Assembly (NCBI RefSeq): GCF_023343835.1
Contig: NC_064437.1
Coordinates: 4,292,001 to 4,356,000 of the forward strand
Source: Lagopus muta
Taxonomy: Eukaryota; Chordata; Aves; Galliformes; Phasianidae
Length of the DNA: 64,000 nucleotides
Direction: 5' to 3'
Shown here: one piece after another, positions 9,021-21,600 of the stretch
Layout: the number at the start of each line of letters is the position of its first letter
How positions within the stretch are numbered: position 1 is the first letter of the stretch
Notes under the pieces: generated by a model
The model's database searches: none
Told to the model about the DNA's origin: nothing
The model's input: only the letters and a program-made list of their open reading frames with translations
Position numbers and translations under genes: made by a program

Positions 9021-12000
9021 TGGCTTCCACATGGGTTTTATGATTCTCTTGCACAAGAGCAGAGATAAATACAGTTTGCTTGCTATGATGGAGAAAGGCA
9101 CTTTATGTGAGCCACGTCTCAAAGCATTTCCCTAAAAATGAGGCCTCTGCATTTAAAGATGGAGGTTGAAATCCGGGAAACGGATGGGTGGTTTCAGATG
9201 CACGGCCTCAGCGATGGTTTTTATTCTGAGGACAGCACTCCCCAAAGAATCATTCAAATCCCAAAGCCGGACACTGCTCTGGAAAGCATCAGAAGTCTTG
9301 CGTGGCATTTCAGAGGCAAGTCCAAACCATTTCTGTTTTGTAAACAGGAAGTCACATTGTCTGGAGAGGATATTTTCCCCCTTCAATAGCTGCATGCAGC
9401 CTTCTTACATAACCCCTTTTTACAGCATTTCAAGACTGAAAAGTTCATTTCCCTCTCATAAGCACATAGGAGAATGCAGCTGCCACCCAGACATCCTCTA
9501 AATGGGACCACATGTAAGCCACTTAGTCTCCAAAAATGAAAGGAAAACACAGTGCTGTCATCGCTGCACGGCACCGTCAATCAGAGCTGTTCATAATGCA
9601 CTCTGCCATGTACGTCCCATACCACGCTCATTATAAGCTTAGGCTTAATGCACGATATTAAAGCAGAATATTACAAATTAGGAACTCTAGATGAGCAAAT
9701 GAGAATAAGTAGAAACGAAGTAGTTCAGAACCAGTCTCTTTCCTGGCCGTGAGGGTTGGTGAGGACAAATTGCTCTACTGCTCAATGGAAACATCTTTTG
9801 CAGCTTCACCCTAACCATGCTGGTCACATTGTATGGTCTGGGAAGATTCCAATGGGATGGGCTGCAAGGGCAGACCATTCATGGACATGCATTCTACCTA
9901 GATCTATTTGATGAATCATTAAAAAATAATAATAATAATCAAAGAAATGTTGTGAATATATCCGTTCATTTGTGAGGAACAATTTCTTTGCTACAACATC
10001 TCAAAGAGAAAGAAGGCTCGTTAAGAAACTGGTGTGGGAAGTCACCTCCACTCCTACTAGCATGCCTTGGCTGGAAAAGCAGTTGGGGTCTTATACAAAG
10101 CAGCTGTCACATGCTAAATTATTTGTTGTGCTTCATATGCATCCAAATATAAAACAAGGGCTGTATAAGCTGAGCAAATAAACAGACTTGCTAATCTCTG
10201 GTGAAGAGGTCTGTGTTGTTTTATTCACAGTTTTTACCATATACTCCAGGGTCATTTGCCAGACTGGGAATAAATGGCATCTGTTACTATAATCCAGGGT
10301 TGATTTCCTCTTTCTTACAAAGATGTTTCACTCCTGGCTTCTGGGGTGAAAAACAAACAAACAAAAAAAACACAAGAACAAAATATGGTGGAAATTTATC
10401 CACAAAATGTCCTAAGTGTATCTGAAAATGTTGGGCCTGATTCTGATATTCCATTTTTCTGCCATCACGACAAGGCAGACAGTTTTACTCCCTGGATCAT
10501 ATTTATGTTCAGCTAGAAAGCACTGAGATATTTGTCACAAATTTGCTAAATCTCAGCAGAGCTAATTTAAGTAAATCAGTTGCTTTAAACATGCAATCCA
10601 TCTATTATTAAACACTGAGCACAGTTCAGTGGGAGGATTTAACGAGAAGTGAACTTGGACAAGGCAAAATGCCATTTGTGGGAAGAGGAAAACCACCCAA
10701 TTCAGAAGTCAATTTGTTCACCAGTCACACGGAATTTACACCAATCTACACAACTTGACGTTGCTCGAGTTCCTGTGTCAGTGCTGCTGGGAAAGGCAAG
10801 TGGATCCTAATGAGCTGCCTTTGTGGAGAAGTTGGGCTTTCAACAAACACACTGTGTCATTTCTAGAGCCATGAGACCTCCCCATTGCTTCCAATGGAAG
10901 ATCAGAATTGAGAAATGGTTTTGTTTGTTAAACTCAGTCCTGTAAATAGTTGTTAAAAACATAAATAACATATAAAAAACCATACAAACATATATTTGAA
11001 CAAAAAAAAAACCCTTAAAAACAGCTAGGAGAATGCTAAAGTTAATATACCAGGGTGTCTGCTCTCCACAGGAATGCTTACTGCCACCTGAAGTCAGTGG
11101 GACTCCCCATAATACATGATGGGGAGAAGCAAAGGGGAGATGGATGACTGCTGGACTCGATGGTAAATGCACAGCAGTGCTCAGGCAGGAGGCAGGAGCT
11201 GTGGGAACAGCAATCACCCACACCAAAGCAGGCTCGGGTTGGATTTCCATAGTGGATGGGAGGCACATCTCTGGAAAATGTGGCACGCTTCTGGGTCCAT
11301 GCAAAACCCTTCCTTGTTATTAATTTTGTAAACCCTTTATTATACTTCCATTAAGTGATACCTCTCTTAAAATGCTCTTTCATGCTGAAGGCTATGCATG
11401 GTGTCCACAGCTCTCAGTGCCACTTCAGGTACAAATTTTAGTCCTCCTGCAACTTCTGGTAGGGAAAAGAGAAGAGTAAAACCAGAGACAGAGAAACCGT
11501 GACTCGCCTGCATGCTGAAGGTCAGGTGATGGTGGGTATTTGTGGTTCAGTCCTGCTGTTATTGAATTAAATGGCAGGTTTGCCACTGATGTCTGTGGGA
11601 CTGATGCAGGGATGGTATTAGAGTCCTGCCTAACAGCATTAATTAGGGGTGGTTGGCAGAGAAGTGAATCCCCAGCGGTAGGATTATTTAGTGGTAGAGC
11701 AATGTGGGATCATACCTTCTGTTCCTGGACTGCTCTCATCTAGTATTCAATCCTGGGTCGTGACCTCCCCAAAATGCTGTTCTCCTGCATAATAAGACCT
11801 AAGGGATGCAAGTGGCTGGTTTCCTGCAGCACTGTAAACGGGGATTTTTCATGAAGGGAGATAGAAAAAAAGCCTTGTGCATTTTGCAAATAGATCTTTG
11901 AAGATAGGTCATGTCTAGGAATTTATTGGGCTTTTAGCGTTCTTTTGCAATGGTGCTTCATAGCAAGATAGATCCTCATCTGCTCCCAGTCACACATAAC

Positions 12001-12239
12001 TAATTGCACAGTAATATACCACAGGAGGTAGGTTTCTACTTGCTGTTGGCTCCTTGTCTTGTATTTTTCTTTTACCTGATATAATTTCAGATATGATCCC
12101 AACTATTATGTATAATTCCGTGCATAGATCAGGTTTTTCACATTACCATAAAAGCATCTCACCTTGATGAAACCCAAGAGCTTTACTCTTAGCACTTGTA
12201 CCCACATGAGTGCTCTGCCAGGCAGAAAAACTTAAGCAA
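9021..12239. other. Unannotated stretch, mostly unique
   Basis: No gene recognised. The part at 9136-9390 retains several CpG and is open in several frames on both strands, but has no convincing splice boundaries. A short AAT repeat sits at 9921-9939. Near 10432-10445 and 10730-10745 are short motifs ('gggcctgattctgat', 'aatttacacc') resembling old amniote repeat debris. The 154-codon minus frame at 10840-11304 starts at TTG and has no domain. Confidence 0.5.
9921..9939. repeat. (AAT)n microsatellite
   Basis: A short run of A followed by about four AAT units. Confidence 0.85.
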
Positions 12240-12310
12240 GGCTGGCCAGGAGCTGGACTCTATGATCCACGTGGGTCCCTACCAACTCAGAATATTCCAT
12301 GATTCCATGA
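12240..12310 (+). mobile_element. CR1 retrotransposon 3' tail
   Basis: Reads 'ggagctggactctatgatcc', then 'gtccctaccaactcagaa', then 'attccatgattccatg', which is a CR1 3' end with its terminal octamer pair. Only about 70 bp survive. Confidence 0.8.
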
Positions 12311-13673
12311 GCCACAGCTCCAGTGGCTCAGCAGCAATTTCCTTCCCATGAATGGCAAACCCAGGTAACAGCTGAACATCAAAGCCATGGCATGGGCTCA
12401 TTAAGCCTTGGCCATTTCTCATACCCAGCCAGGAACTTGGGCCAGCATGGCTGGGATCTGCTTCAGTTTTGGTTAATAACTCACTGACAGATGCTGAGAC
12501 TCAACGCTACGGAGACAAAAGACACAAATCTGTGAAGCTCATCTGTAACTCAACAGCTCCTATGACGAACTTTGGTTTTGAAGGGTTTATTTATTTTGAA
12601 TGCAGTATTGCACAATGTGTGTATTTACTCCTGGGTATTTATCCCTTCAATATAGCAGTCATTTGCAAACGTAGAATTATAACCTTTTTTTCCCCCTCTT
12701 TTTGGTGGTTTGACTTTTTTAACAGACACTTAAACATTCTCTAATGGAGATGCAAATCCCCTTGCAATTCATCTAAACTGGATTTCCCACACTACATTTC
12801 ACAGACCTCTTGGATATAATCCATGGACGCCCATGGATTCTGCAAAGTACAGGTCAAAAAGCACTGATTTATTTATTTGTGAACCATCACACAGTACTGT
12901 GTGCATTGCTCTCCATGTTGCTTGTGCCTGGTACATGCATCACAAGGCTGTCACGTGCTAAGGCTTCATGTAAATGCTCCATGAACAGACCCAGCTTTAT
13001 TTTGAAAGCAAGTTCATAATTTGTTGCCCTCTGCAAGGCTCTTCTTGACCTCAGTGCCCTCATGCAGGGAAATAAATAATACAGTTTCAGAAACCCAGGT
13101 GGTTTTATATCTTCCTGGTATTGCACATGAGGGGTTTCATCAGGATTTGGAAACTCTCAGAGTTTGGGCTGGTTTTCATTGCATTAGCCAAGGACTATTG
13201 TCTTTGTGCACATGTGGGGCCCGTTTCTCCCAGCACTGGAGAAGCCCTCCTTTATCCTAATGTTTGCCAAGGGAGACTGGGACCTGTTGCAACAGCCCCA
13301 GATGCTCAGAGTCAGTCCTGAAACAAGACACACTCTCCTATCTTCAGGACTAATCATTCAGAGAGCAATTATGTTAAAGACCTCATTCTACAAACACTTA
13401 TTCCCTCGTTGTATTTCTAATGTCATACTTGGCTCCATTTTCTTTCACTTGCGAAATCTCCTGCTCCTGCTCCCTCTCTATGCTCCAATTCATTACAACC
13501 CTGCAAGGACAGGCTGTGGGTAGGTACCTATGCTGTGATGTTTGGCAATAGCTGATCTCACAACGTTTGGCAATTTATCTGAGCTAGAATATCCTGTTTA
13601 TCATACCTATGCTGTACTGCAAGTGGGATAGCTATGAAGGCAGCAGAGAAATGCTTCTAGGTCTGATCAGCCC
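12311..13673. other. Unannotated stretch with a degenerate tandem repeat
   Basis: No gene recognised. Near its right end, 13526-13620, the motifs 'acctatgctgt' and 'gtttggcaat' each occur twice, which suggests an old local duplication. Confidence 0.5.
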
Positions 13674-13773
13674 CATGTGAGGGACATGGTTAGTGGGCAT
13701 GGTGGAGATGGGTTGATGGTTGGACCAGATAACCTTAATGAACTTTTCCAACCTTAATGATTCTGTGATTCTG
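13674..13773 (+). mobile_element. CR1 retrotransposon 3' fragment
   Basis: Contains 'gggacatggttagtgggc', 'gggttgatggttggacc', 'tccaaccttaatg' and the end 'attctgtgattctg'. About 100 bp long, 5'-truncated, noncoding. Confidence 0.92.
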
Positions 13774-14633
13774 CTGAGTTGCTTGAACTGAAACTAAAAA
13801 ATGACTGTATAGACATTGCAATTCATTTTCAGATTTATCCTGGTTTTACACTACACCCGCTTAATTCAATACAGCAAGTAAACAGATTTGAATAAAATAA
13901 AAACTGAGCTAGAGTTCTCTCCCAGATGAAGTGTCCAATTCTTTTCAAAGATGTGTAGATGTTGGGAAAGAAAGTGGAAATAATGAGCTACTATAAATAA
14001 CACCAGTTCTTCCAATATTTCCATCACAGCTAGCCAAAGCCTGGAGGTGCAGGATAAATCTTGAGAAAATCTACCATGGTCACAAACACGTTGACAATCA
14101 GCTCTTGAGTTGATTGGAAAAAGCCATAAAGTGTTTGCTTGGAGTTTCTTATTGTTTGTTTGTTTAAGAAAACAACTACAACCAAACAGAAAAGTATATA
14201 TTTTTTGTCCTGAAGTATTTTCAAACAAGAGTATTAAGGTGAGGCCAAGACAAGAGGTGCTGTAAGCCTTTGCATGGTCAAGATAAGATCCCAAAAGTCT
14301 CCATCTAAAATAAAGAGGATGCTACGTAATGCAGAAAAAAAGCCAGTGCTGGTACATAATAGGACAGATGTAGAGAGCAAGGAAGGAACTGGGAGCTGAG
14401 AAAGTTTACAGATTGGGATAGCCATCCCAGAAATGGTCCAAAGACAGTTTGATGTGCCAAATGGCATCTATGAAAAGCAGACACCACTCTGGTGCACACA
14501 AAGCAGAGTGCAATTTGTCACATATGTCACCTATCTGTCACACCACTGCATGCATCATTTCTGCTGTGCCGGGGGTTGGCAAACCTCAGCCACAGTGAAT
14601 GGTCCAACTTTGTAATCTGGACCTCAGGGAAGA
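13774..14633. other. Unannotated stretch
   Basis: I see nothing assignable. The 142-codon minus frame at 13866-14294 is AT-rich and shows no domain. Confidence 0.5.
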
Positions 14634-15024
14634 TCTGGAGAGAGTTCAGCAGGGAATGAGGAGAGCTCTAGAAAACGTGATTTCTGCTGCAAGCCAGCCA
14701 GCACCAAGCTCATGTCATCCTGAGCAGAGAGGACTAAGGGGGAAGACATGATATTATAACTCAAATATTTAAGCAGAGAGGAAAGGAATAAACTGGTTCT
14801 GAGTCCGCTGGGGAATGAGGCAAGAAATCACAGCTTCATCTGCAGAGAGATTTAGGGTAAAGGTAGAGATGTTCTGTGTGGATTTTCAGGGTTTTGCCAA
14901 CACTGCTTGAGGTGAATGCAGCTGCTTGGAGCACCTCAGCCCCACTGGAATGGACCAGAGAGCTTGGCACCACCATACAGCATGACCTGGTGAGCTCCCT
15001 TCCAGTCCTATTTTCAGTGATCTC
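14634..15024 (+). mobile_element. Ancient CR1 (older amniote lineage), about 390 bp
   Basis: This long diverged copy keeps the order of an old CR1 3' region: 'tctggagagagttcagc', 'gctctagaaaacgtga', 'agacatgatattat', 'caaatatttaa', 'gagatttagg', and near the end 'atgacctggtgagctcc' then 'cttccagtcctattt'. It ends close to where the octamer tail would be ('cagtgatct'). It is far more diverged than the young copies here, so it predates them. The family is known from other amniotes; the assignment is by eye. Confidence 0.65.
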
Positions 15025-15059
15025 GTAATAACACCAAAATTACATGCTGACAGCATAAG

Positions 15060-15100
15060 AGCTGGGATTATTTGCTTTAGGATTAATGTAATTAGGCTAA
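15060..15100. promoter_or_regulatory. Homeodomain-type site cluster
   Basis: TAAT-GTA-ATTA at 15084-15094 is a palindromic P3-type site for paired-class homeodomain dimers. Two GGATTA cores (15065-15070 and 15080-15085), the preference of OTX/CRX-like proteins, lie within 20 bp. This density suggests a small enhancer element. It is inference from motifs only. Confidence 0.25.
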
Positions 15101-15464
15101 GTATGAATCAGATGGTTTAGCTATTTGTAGTTGGAGCACACAGGACAGATGCAATGGCCTTGCTCTGTCGGTGACGTTTGTGCAGACACTGACAGACGCC
15201 TCCTTTCCCCTAAATCAGACAGGGCAGGTGGGACAAAGCCCACTGGATAGTGCCAAGCTGAGTTTTGCTTATATAACCACAGCATTTCTGCTATCATACA
15301 TTTGCCATCTTAATTAGCATCCATAACTGCTGACAATTGCTGGATTTACTAGGAAGCCTTGAATGCCACCTTAACGTAATGCTGATGTATCAACATACGA
15401 CTTCTGAGATGTGATCTCTCCTAGAGCTCTCTGTTTCAATATCACACAAGATAATAAAGCTCTT

Positions 15465-15560
15465 GGAATCATAGAGTCACAGAGCTATAGAATGGCTTAG
15501 GTTGGGAAGGACCTTAAAGGTCATCCAGTTCCAATCCCTGTCATGGACATCTTCACCTCT
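15465..15560 (-). mobile_element. CR1 retrotransposon 3' fragment
   Basis: The plus strand begins 'ggaatcatagagtcacag', then 'atggcttaggttggg', 'aaggtcatccagttccaa'. These are reverse-complement CR1 blocks. Similarity fades after about 95 bp, though diverged CR1 sequence may extend to about 15740. Confidence 0.85.
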
Positions 15561-15995
15561 CACATCTCCTGCATCACACAGGAGACCTGCAATATCAAGC
15601 CCATGTGCAGGAACACAACAGTGCCACGGAACCCAGTGTTGGATGGAAGCCTTCAAGTGATGAAGAATCAGCCACATTGCTTGGGAGAGTCCTGATGGAT
15701 TGCTGCACTCACAGCTCAAACAAACCAAGCTTCTGGCTGGCAATATTGCCACTCCAGCTGCTGCTCATACCTGGGCTTCCCTTTATTCTGAGAGATTACC
15801 AAATATCAGCTACGAGAAGCTGCTTACTCCATGTGGTGCACACAGCAAGCAGCTACCAAGGCAGGATATTTCAGGGGGGAAGACATAGAGGAGAACACAC
15901 ATGCATTCCCCTTTTTTCAAAGAGGAAAATTCCTACAGAAATTTTCAAATCAGTCAAGATTCTGGAATTCACCAAAATGAGAGGAAAAGTAATTT

Positions 15996-16025
15996 AAAAA
16001 AAAAAAAAAAAAGAAAGAAAGAAAG
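15996..16025. repeat. A-rich tract with (GAAA)n
   Basis: A long A run passes into three to four GAAA units. Confidence 0.92.
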
Positions 16026-17279
16026 TTCTAGGCAGGCTTTTCTCCTGATTTCAAACTCATCTGAAATTGCAGCTGGAGATGAGGCCATGTGATCCCAGAG
16101 CCTGTGGAGCAATTTAGCAGAACGCCTGTGTGACCCCTGGCTGCAGCAGTGCCATCTGTGGCCTATTACTGGGATTTTGTACCAGCTGGGCAGCAGGAGC
16201 TCATCTGAAATCCACCCCAGCTCAGGAGATGATGAGCTACATAGCTACTGCTTGTATTTGTCTTATAAAAGTAATAATGCTGTGTTCTGTTGCCATTAAG
16301 GTCTGATATTAAACATGTTAATTTCCTAACAGACCCAAAGCAAGAGGTAGGAAGGCCATTTATTTTTAATGAACTGAAAACTGTTGTGATCTCATTCATC
16401 CACCCATGAAATCCACTGACTGACAAGGTCCCATTTCTGGGCAGCGGGGTTAAACGTGCTTCAGACAAAAGCCAGATTTTCCTTTCCTCTGCATGCCATG
16501 GGCAGGATCAAAGGAGCAGGGAAATGGACATTAAAGCCCTTATAATCAGGGACACAGACTCCAACCCAGCATGGGCCAGCCCCCTTGCAGGCTCATAGAA
16601 ATGCCACTGTGCATTTTTGCATGGGAACACCGGGAGCTCTGGGAAAGCAAACTGGGCAAGTAAATAAGGTTGGGAAGTAAGTGCTGTATGGCCTGGGCTC
16701 ATCTGTCATCACCTGGAGCTTTTCCTTGGAAGCCACCTGAGAGCAGATATCCCTCACACCTTTGATGCTCCCTCAGTTTCACAAAAGTGGCTTTCTTAAT
16801 AAGCCTGTAATATCTCCAGGATGCAGCAGATGGTGCTAGCATAGATAACCCTAGAAACAGAACGATGGGCAAACAGTTCTTGGGGGAAAAGGGAAAGCAA
16901 GATTTACAATTTGATTACAGTTCTTTTTAGAAACGTTCGTACCATGCCAGAAAAAAAAAGTGTTGTCATTAATCACATTCCTTCTCAGCTGGGAGAATGC
17001 TGTAGTGATGGCAGCACAGCCAGCAACCCGTGCCATTTTGGCAACAGACAACTGGATGGGCGGTGAGGCCGTTCCTATGTGAACCCCTGGATCTGGCTTG
17101 GAGGTGAGGATGAAGGTGGCCTTCAGAGAATCTGGGCAGTCATTTCTCCTCTTGCTCTGCCCTTTGTTCTTGTGTTTCAGCATACCTTTCTCATGTGACC
17201 CCCTCAAGTGGCCTTGAAGGGGTGGGAAATAAAGACGGCTGATGCCTCCCAAAAAACAGCAAAGTGGGAATAGCTTGTT

Positions 17280-17480
17280 TTCCAAGCACATATGAGTTCA
17301 TTTGCATTTATTTTTAACCGGATTAACATCCAGCTAATGTGGATGTCAACTAATTGGAATGCAATTTTGGGAATTATGGAGGAATTCAGTACTGCTGATA
17401 TAAACCAAATGTGATGGTGTTGGCAAGCATATGAAATTTATCTACGCGGTCTTGGTGTCATCAGCATGCTCTGCCATTCG
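17280..17480. other. Candidate conserved noncoding element
   Basis: An AT-rich, non-repetitive block with a perfect POU octamer ATTTGCAT at 17300-17307. Within 60 bp there are several TTAAC/TAATT cores and a CpG ('aaccgg'). No open frame is supported. The texture resembles a vertebrate enhancer, but conservation cannot be seen from one sequence. Confidence 0.2.
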
Positions 17481-18548
17481 CCTAGGTTAACTCTTAGGCA
17501 ATCTGAGTGGAAAGAAATACTTCCATGATTCCCATATGACTAATAAGATACAATGCATTAGCTGGCTTGGGGTTTAAAAAAAAATAATAGGGAGTTTATT
17601 ACTCAGATCTTCCTTCTTCTAATAGAAATTATCAATGACACTATATATGTAAAGCATTTTTCTACTTGGAATGATTGTTTCACTTGTCACTGTTTCAATT
17701 ACAAAGGTTATTGTAGTGCATAATCTTTCGTGAAAGCATAAACACAAATATAAGGATGCTGTTTGTATTCTGCATCTACACTATACGTGTTTGATGTAAT
17801 TAAAGAAGGTGATTAGTCAGGAAAGGACTTAAACATCCTCCAGAGTGTCCCAAGAAAGGAAAGCAATTAAATACCTGCTTCACGCCCTGCTTACAGGGTG
17901 TTTTCCTTATCAAATGTCACAAAGAAAAAGCATTGCCCCTTTAAATGGCTGAGTTCCAGTGTCCTGCTTAGTGTTGAAATTCTGCCTCCAGGAAACACAG
18001 ACAGGGAAGCATCAAAGCAGAGAGGACGAGTTGTTCTTTAATCAAAATATTGTGAAACTGTGGTTCTGTCAATGGTTTGCTGTTCGGATTTTGTAGATAC
18101 GTAAGATGATTGGGGAGCTTCAAAGAAAGATGTCAACCAAATGTTCTTCAGAATCACATGCGAGGCAGAAGGAAATGTGCTTCCTAAAGGTCGCACTGGC
18201 AGATGAACTTCTTTCTGCAATCATTAAAGTTGTAAAGTCCCCCCTCCCTGCACACACATGAAAGATGATAGGATCAGCATGCCAGCCAGAACTAGATTTG
18301 GGAATCAGACATTTCCCTTCGAAGCAGCAGTGTGTTGATCCTGCTGGGGGAAAGCATAGGATGGGCGAAAATTCACTCAGGAATGGTGAGGCAGCTAGAG
18401 GATTTCACATCTCTTTCCAACAGGGATGCATTCACTTGACAGCATTTTCCCATCCACAAAACTGTCCAACTTTAAATGCGGGGAGTCCTTTACACCAGAT
18501 GAAGGCAACTTGAGTGATGAGTTTGGGCAAGTGATAAGTTAGAGGCAT

Positions 18549-18565
18549 GATAAAATAATAATAAT
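18549..18565. repeat. (AAT)n microsatellite at CR1 tail
   Basis: A few AAT/ATA units directly abut the 3' end of the following minus-strand CR1 copy. Confidence 0.7.
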
Positions 18566-18665
18566 AGAATCACAGAATCATTAAAGTTGGAAAAGATCAC
18601 TAAGATCATGTAGTCCAACCAGCAACCCATCTTTGCCATGTGCATTAAACCACGCCACTAAAATG
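18566..18665 (-). mobile_element. CR1 retrotransposon 3' fragment
   Basis: The plus strand reads 'agaatcacagaatcatt', 'agttggaaaagatcac', 'agtccaaccagcaaccc', a CR1 3' end in reverse. About 100 bp, 5'-truncated. Confidence 0.9.
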
Positions 18666-21600
18666 ATGGTAGATTTTGGACTCAGCCATCTCATGTGTAG
18701 GGTTTCTACAAGTTAAGCAGTAATTGTAGCAGGCTGCTACTCAGTCAAAATAAGAGAAAGAATAAGGATTTGACTATTACTCCTATTTTCTCAGTTCAGA
18801 CCAACCTTAAGTTCTATTTCACAGCCCTCAGAAATGGAGAAAGATGATCTTTGGATGGCGGCATTGGGAAAATAACTTATATTCATCCTCCTCTTTCTGA
18901 TAATTCTTACCCTCCTTGAATTCTTGGAAAACTTGACTTACTATGGTATTGCAATATATTTAGCATAAGCTTACAATCGAGGTTACTATTATTGGTAATT
19001 TATGTTTAACAGCCTCCTTGGAATTGCAGACCCTTGGAGAGAGATTTCTGCATCGCAGATCTGCTGAGCTGTAGCACTCCATGCATGAGATCTGACATGG
19101 GATGTTTACTCTTGTCTTGCAATTAGCAACTGAGCCGTTCCCTATTAAATCCCATGAACAACTACTGGGCATTAAAAAGTCTTTTATCACTGCTTAATTC
19201 CATAACTTTTGGACACAGAAACCCCACGTGTTTTTTCAATAAGCACTTCTCCTCCTGACAGCGCTACATCTTTCACAAACACAGTGAGAATAACCTCTGG
19301 ACTTTGCCTGCAGCAGTGAAGTATGAAATTTTGAATTCCATGGGTCACTGTTTCTGCTGCAGCCAGATGTGGATAAAAGGCAAAGGGTGGTTTATTGTTG
19401 TTTTTTCAAGAAACAGAGAAAGGTTTGTACTAAGGTACACCCTCTGTCCTAAAAACAAGTGGCTAACATGTGGCTTGAATATTGCCAATTGCCATTTCAA
19501 AAGATGAAACTTAAAAAACAAAATATTTTGAGTTTAAATATTCTGTCTTCAGCTAATAAAGTACATTATGAGCTTAAATTGGATTTGGGAAAACACACAG
19601 GAGAGCTGCAACCTTGATGCTGAGCTGTGAGTTAGTGACACAATTATTGCTGCCATTGGTCCCGTCCTGGCGGTTTTATTGGCATTGGTGAGTTATGCTG
19701 AATATGAAAGGAAAACACAAAATGGATGCAAAAAGTAATTTTTGTTCTGAATCGATTGGGTTATTAATTGGAAACAAATTAATAGATGAATTCAATCCCC
19801 ATCCACACTGATGGATTAGTCCATAAGAGCGTTTTATGCAAACTCTTTTGGGGACTGAAGCATGTTTAAAAAACAGCAAAGCTTAACTACTCTGCTTTAT
19901 ATACAGCCACTGAGTTTACCACCAAGTTACAGCACAGATCTCTACACTAAAATGTTGATGGATTTTAAATGTCAGTAGCTGTGACTCCTGCATACTCAGT
20001 TTTTTCCCCATAATGATGGAAAATTCTGGAAAAGGATTGATTCTTCCTTGTTGTCTTGTTGCTGCCTAACTTGTCATGGTTAATAAGACCACCAGCACTG
20101 TGGAAACACACATCAGGAAAACTCAAGCTGGTTCTCAAAAGCCAACAGGCAGATTTGAGCAGGATCCCCTCAAGACTTTATCCCAAATTCCTTAAGGTGT
20201 CTTTGCACTTACAGATCAGTGCTGCATTAATTTTGTAATACAGCCAGCTGCTGCATGGGAAAAATATTTTGGAAAAGGAAAAGAAAAATGTCCAAGTTTC
20301 CATTTGTAAGTGCTGAGAAAATCCATCTTTTCTCCAAACTGTAGGATCTCTTTGCTTGTGCCTTCCTAAAGATTTCCACCTCGTATTGCACACAGAATAT
20401 CAGAAGGCAATTGGGCCCACAGATTTAGCAGGAAACTGGATGGCTGGGTTAGGATGGGTCATTTTTTTTCCTCCACTATGCTGAAAGTAAGGTCAGATGA
20501 ATGTTAAAGCAGAGTACAGCCAACCATGGGCTGGGATCATCTCTTTGGACTCACCGCTACGTGCTGCACAGGCTGGTTCTGCTCCAAATAAAGCCTCTGG
20601 AGCAGGAACTGTACCAAGAAGGATCATGGAAACTCAGCCCCAGTTCTGATAGTCTGATGATCTCAATCACTGAAACGCTTTGAGGAGCAGATATTTTCAT
20701 CCCTTTCTAATTTGCAGTTGAGACCTAAGGCAATTTTTGTTCCGAAAACTTTGGAGTTCCTTCAATATTTTGAGCCATGGCACAACCACTCATGTTCTCG
20801 CTTTAGTCATTTGAAGTCTCCCTGTGAAACAGCTGGCCTCTGATGTGCAAGATACCTGCTTCCCACTATTTGGCTTCCGACAGCAAGAAGATGACTTACG
20901 GCCATGAACTATCCCTTAATTTAACACATCAAAACCGTGCAAAAATAAACAAAACAGAGTGAAGAACACATGTAGATCATGAACTCACATTCTGCACCTT
21001 GCACTTTTGCCCAGAGCACATGTTTTTGCAGCTTATCTCCCTGGGTATCTGCGATGGTGCCTTCTCCTGTGTTTGTTTTCTTTGTGTGGGGATACTTGGC
21101 AAGGAACTGCTTCTCTGGGAGAAAAAGCAGTTTCTGCTTCTCTGTGGCCATGGACCAAACAAAGACTGTAACTGGACATTTAACCACAGGCTTGCTGCAA
21201 AACCTGTCTGGATAAGAAATATGGCTCGCGTTGATCTCAGTGTGCTTTGAGGAAAGTTCTATCCAGAGCACTTCGTCCTTTTTTGCTCTGTTTCCTCCCT
21301 TCATTTAAATCACTGCCGGCTTTCATTTCCCTCTCTAATCTCAGAAAGCCCTTCTGTGGACCTAAAACATAATTTAATGTCACAGCAGCAACTTAGCTGG
21401 AGTTTTGCCTCTGCTTCTGAGATGTGAGGTGTGTCTTGTACTGGTCAGAAAGGGGAAAAAACATGTCCATGAGTGAAGCCTTTGGCCATTGGGATTTATC
21501 CTACAGTTTGATGTTTGGCTGTTGTTTTCAAGTCTATCTGCTGAGAAGGACTCAGCATTGCACAAATATTAGTGAGATGCTTCCTACTGAAAACACCCTA

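Larger units (their letters stand above)
15561..18565. other. Unannotated stretch, AT-rich blocks
   Basis: No gene recognised. It contains an A/GAAA simple repeat at 15996-16025 and an AT-rich unique block at about 17280-17480 with an octamer motif. The minus frame at 16851-17291 has no domain. Confidence 0.5.

Noticed and set aside
10840-11304. 154-codon minus frame with hydrophobic C-terminal half
   Set aside because: It starts at TTG. The hydrophobic part comes from AT-rich sequence, and no exon signals are present.
20921-21304. 127-codon minus frame overlapping several others
   Set aside because: Simultaneous openness in several frames reflects low stop density. No usable donor or acceptor fits the frame.
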